Shown here piece after piece: positions 31,750 through 32,631 of a stretch of DNA of 32,631 nt; positions within the stretch are counted from its first letter, which is position 1; every line of letters starts with the position of its first letter. A program made the translations under genes and the position numbers. Under the pieces are notes generated by a model. The model saw nothing but the letters and a program-made list of their open reading frames with translations. It did no database searches and was not told the DNA's origin. The DNA is from UBA1227 sp045599345 (lineage in GTDB: Bacteria; Bacillota; Clostridia; Oscillospirales; Acutalibacteraceae): positions 1 through 32,631 of the forward strand of contig JAZRVV010000018.1 in the NCBI GenBank assembly GCA_045599345.1, given 5' to 3'.

Positions 31750-32028
31750 AAAAATAAATATTTGTAGGAAAATAAGCGAGATTGTTCGTTATTTCCCAAT
31801 AACAGGCTACCATTATTTCCTGTTTTACGCAAGATTCATTATTGTTTTGGGGCAAGTTTGTGATTTTTTGAACAAAGTGTAACAATGTTCACTAAAAGCA
31901 CAATAATACACAATTTAGGTTTGTGTAAAAAATCGATTGTATTTACGCGAGATATAAGATATCATACAAATGCTTTAAAAATATCCGAAATTTTTGATGA
32001 ACAAAACACCCCGAAAGAGGCGATAATT
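31750..32028. other. Non-coding intergenic region before the lipoprotein gene
   Basis: No convincing gene. The frame upstream of 32029 stays open back to 31885 but has no ribosome binding site and no protein-like features. A dyad GAACA-11-TGTTC (31870-31890) could be an operator. A promoter-like TTGAAC (31868-31873) with TAAAAG (31893-31898) at 19 bases is weak. For the minus-strand leader, TTGGGA (31799-31794) with TTATTT at 18 bases is equally weak. Confidence 0.5.
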
Positions 32029-32571
32029 ATGAAAAAAGCATTAGCAATCGTTATTCCAGTAGTGCTCGCAATTATACTTATTTTTACACTTCATGGATGT
32101 AACAAGGACAAGAAGGCTGACGCAGCACCAAAGACAAAGGCAACAGCAACTGAAGAGAAGAAGGATAACAAGGACGCAGAAGTTATTCTTGATGACGAAA
32201 CACCACTTGCTGCTGTTCCAGCACAAACTGCTAAATCTGTAAAGGAAGCAACAACAAAGGTGGCTTCCGCTCCTGTAAAGGCAGTTCCAGCAGCAAAGGC
32301 AGCTGAGGCTCCAGCAGCTCAGCCAGCTCCAGCTCCAGCTGAACAGCCTACCGAAAAGCCAACTGAGCAACCAACTCAAAAGCCAGCTAGCAATGATCCT
32401 TACACAGTAGGCGACATGCTTGTTGATGGTTACAACTACGGCATGAACTATGCTGAGTACGTAAGAAACTTTGACAACAACGTATCCCGTAACTTTAGAA
32501 GCGGTAACGTATTCGCGGGTTATGATGAAGTAGTAAAGTTTGTTGATGTAGTAACAAGTTTTGGTAAATAA
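32029..32571 (+). CDS. Surface lipoprotein with Ala/Pro-rich linker
   Basis: A 180-residue protein. The lipoprotein signal is MKKALAIVIPVVLAIILIFTL, ending in the lipobox LHGC, so the mature protein begins at about Cys24 and is tied to the outer face of the membrane. A low-complexity linker follows (about 35-125; runs of Ala, Pro, Lys, then TEKPTEQPTQKP). A compact C-terminal domain of about 55 residues is rich in Tyr, Asn and Phe (DGYNYGMNYAEYVRNFD). The ATG at 32029 is chosen because AAAGAGG (32014-32020) is 8 bases upstream and the signal peptide starts there. The domain is not recognised. Confidence 0.85.
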   Translation: MKKALAIVIPVVLAIILIFTLHGCNKDKKADAAPKTKATATEEKKDNKDAEVILDDETPLAAVPAQTAKSVKEATTKVASAPVKAVPAAKAAEAPAAQPAPAPAEQPTEKPTEQPTQKPASNDPYTVGDMLVDGYNYGMNYAEYVRNFDNNVSRNFRSGNVFAGYDEVVKFVDVVTSFGK

Positions 32572-32587
32572 TAAGTAGTAATATAGA

Positions 32588-32624
32588 AAAAGAGAGTTGC
32601 AAAAATGCAACTCTCTTTTATTTA
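32588..32624 (+). terminator. Terminator of the lipoprotein gene, copy 2 of a shared hairpin
   Basis: A perfect 14-bp stem (32588-32601 with 32606-32619; core AGAGAGTTGCA) on an AAAA loop, followed by ATTTATTT. The stem is the same as at 30611-30644 except for the innermost pair and the loop. Confidence 0.9.
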
Positions 32625-32631
32625 TTTAACG

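Noticed and set aside
31885..32028. 48-residue N-terminal extension of the lipoprotein
   Set aside because: A normal lipoprotein signal peptide and a ribosome binding site start at 32029; the upstream frame has neither.

Overview
The window reads as chromosome of an anaerobic Firmicute. Moderately AT-rich codon use, strong AGGAGG-type ribosome binding sites, tight operons, LuxS, a DegV protein and several many-domain sensor kinases together suggest the Lachnospiraceae or a close clostridial family. That placement is inferred from style and gene content, not from a search. There is no rRNA, tRNA, CRISPR array, phage gene or insertion sequence.

Layout. (1) 1-2981, plus strand: the 3' end of tex, a two-gene ABC exporter and luxS, closed by a hairpin terminator. 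(2) 3027-4358, minus strand: a MATE exporter whose promoter overlaps that of asnS. (3) 4450-16130, plus strand: a tightly spaced row of ten genes with no internal terminator seen: asnS, a DegV protein, a membrane-anchored fibronectin-III-like protein, murD, murI, two membrane proteins with degenerate GGDEF domains, a hybrid histidine kinase and rlmD. It mixes translation, peptidoglycan precursor synthesis and a three-gene signalling block. (4) 16176-20210, minus strand: a 1344-residue hybrid kinase with five near-identical PAS-like domains in tandem. (5) 20483-21322: a six-helix membrane protein and a 47-residue membrane protein. (6) 21366-29158: a metabolic neighbourhood with a TetR regulator, a 914-residue Fe-S/flavin oxidoreductase, hypA-hypB without a hydrogenase, a DUF362 protein, a UroD-family methyltransferase-like protein, a 62-residue protein and a membrane protein. 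(7) 29269-32620: accessory genes, including two GNAT acetyltransferases, an alpha/beta hydrolase, a double-glycine leader peptide and a lipoprotein.

The most striking signals lie between or across genes. Upstream of the minus-strand GNAT gene (31636-31749) is an arrangement that looks like an erm/cat-type translational attenuator: an 11-codon leader ORF followed by three competing hairpins, the last of which masks the gene's ribosome binding site. A run of ten G bases (12475-12484) forms the end of one signalling gene and the ribosome binding site of the next, so slippage would alter kinase translation. The tandem PAS array (period 417 bp) looks like a recently expanding sensor. The DUF362 and MATE genes appear to be transcribed leaderless or nearly so. 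The 21.3-29.2 kb cluster pairs nickel-insertion proteins with a UroD-like methyltransferase and an electron-bifurcating-style flavoprotein; its substrate cannot be read from the sequence.
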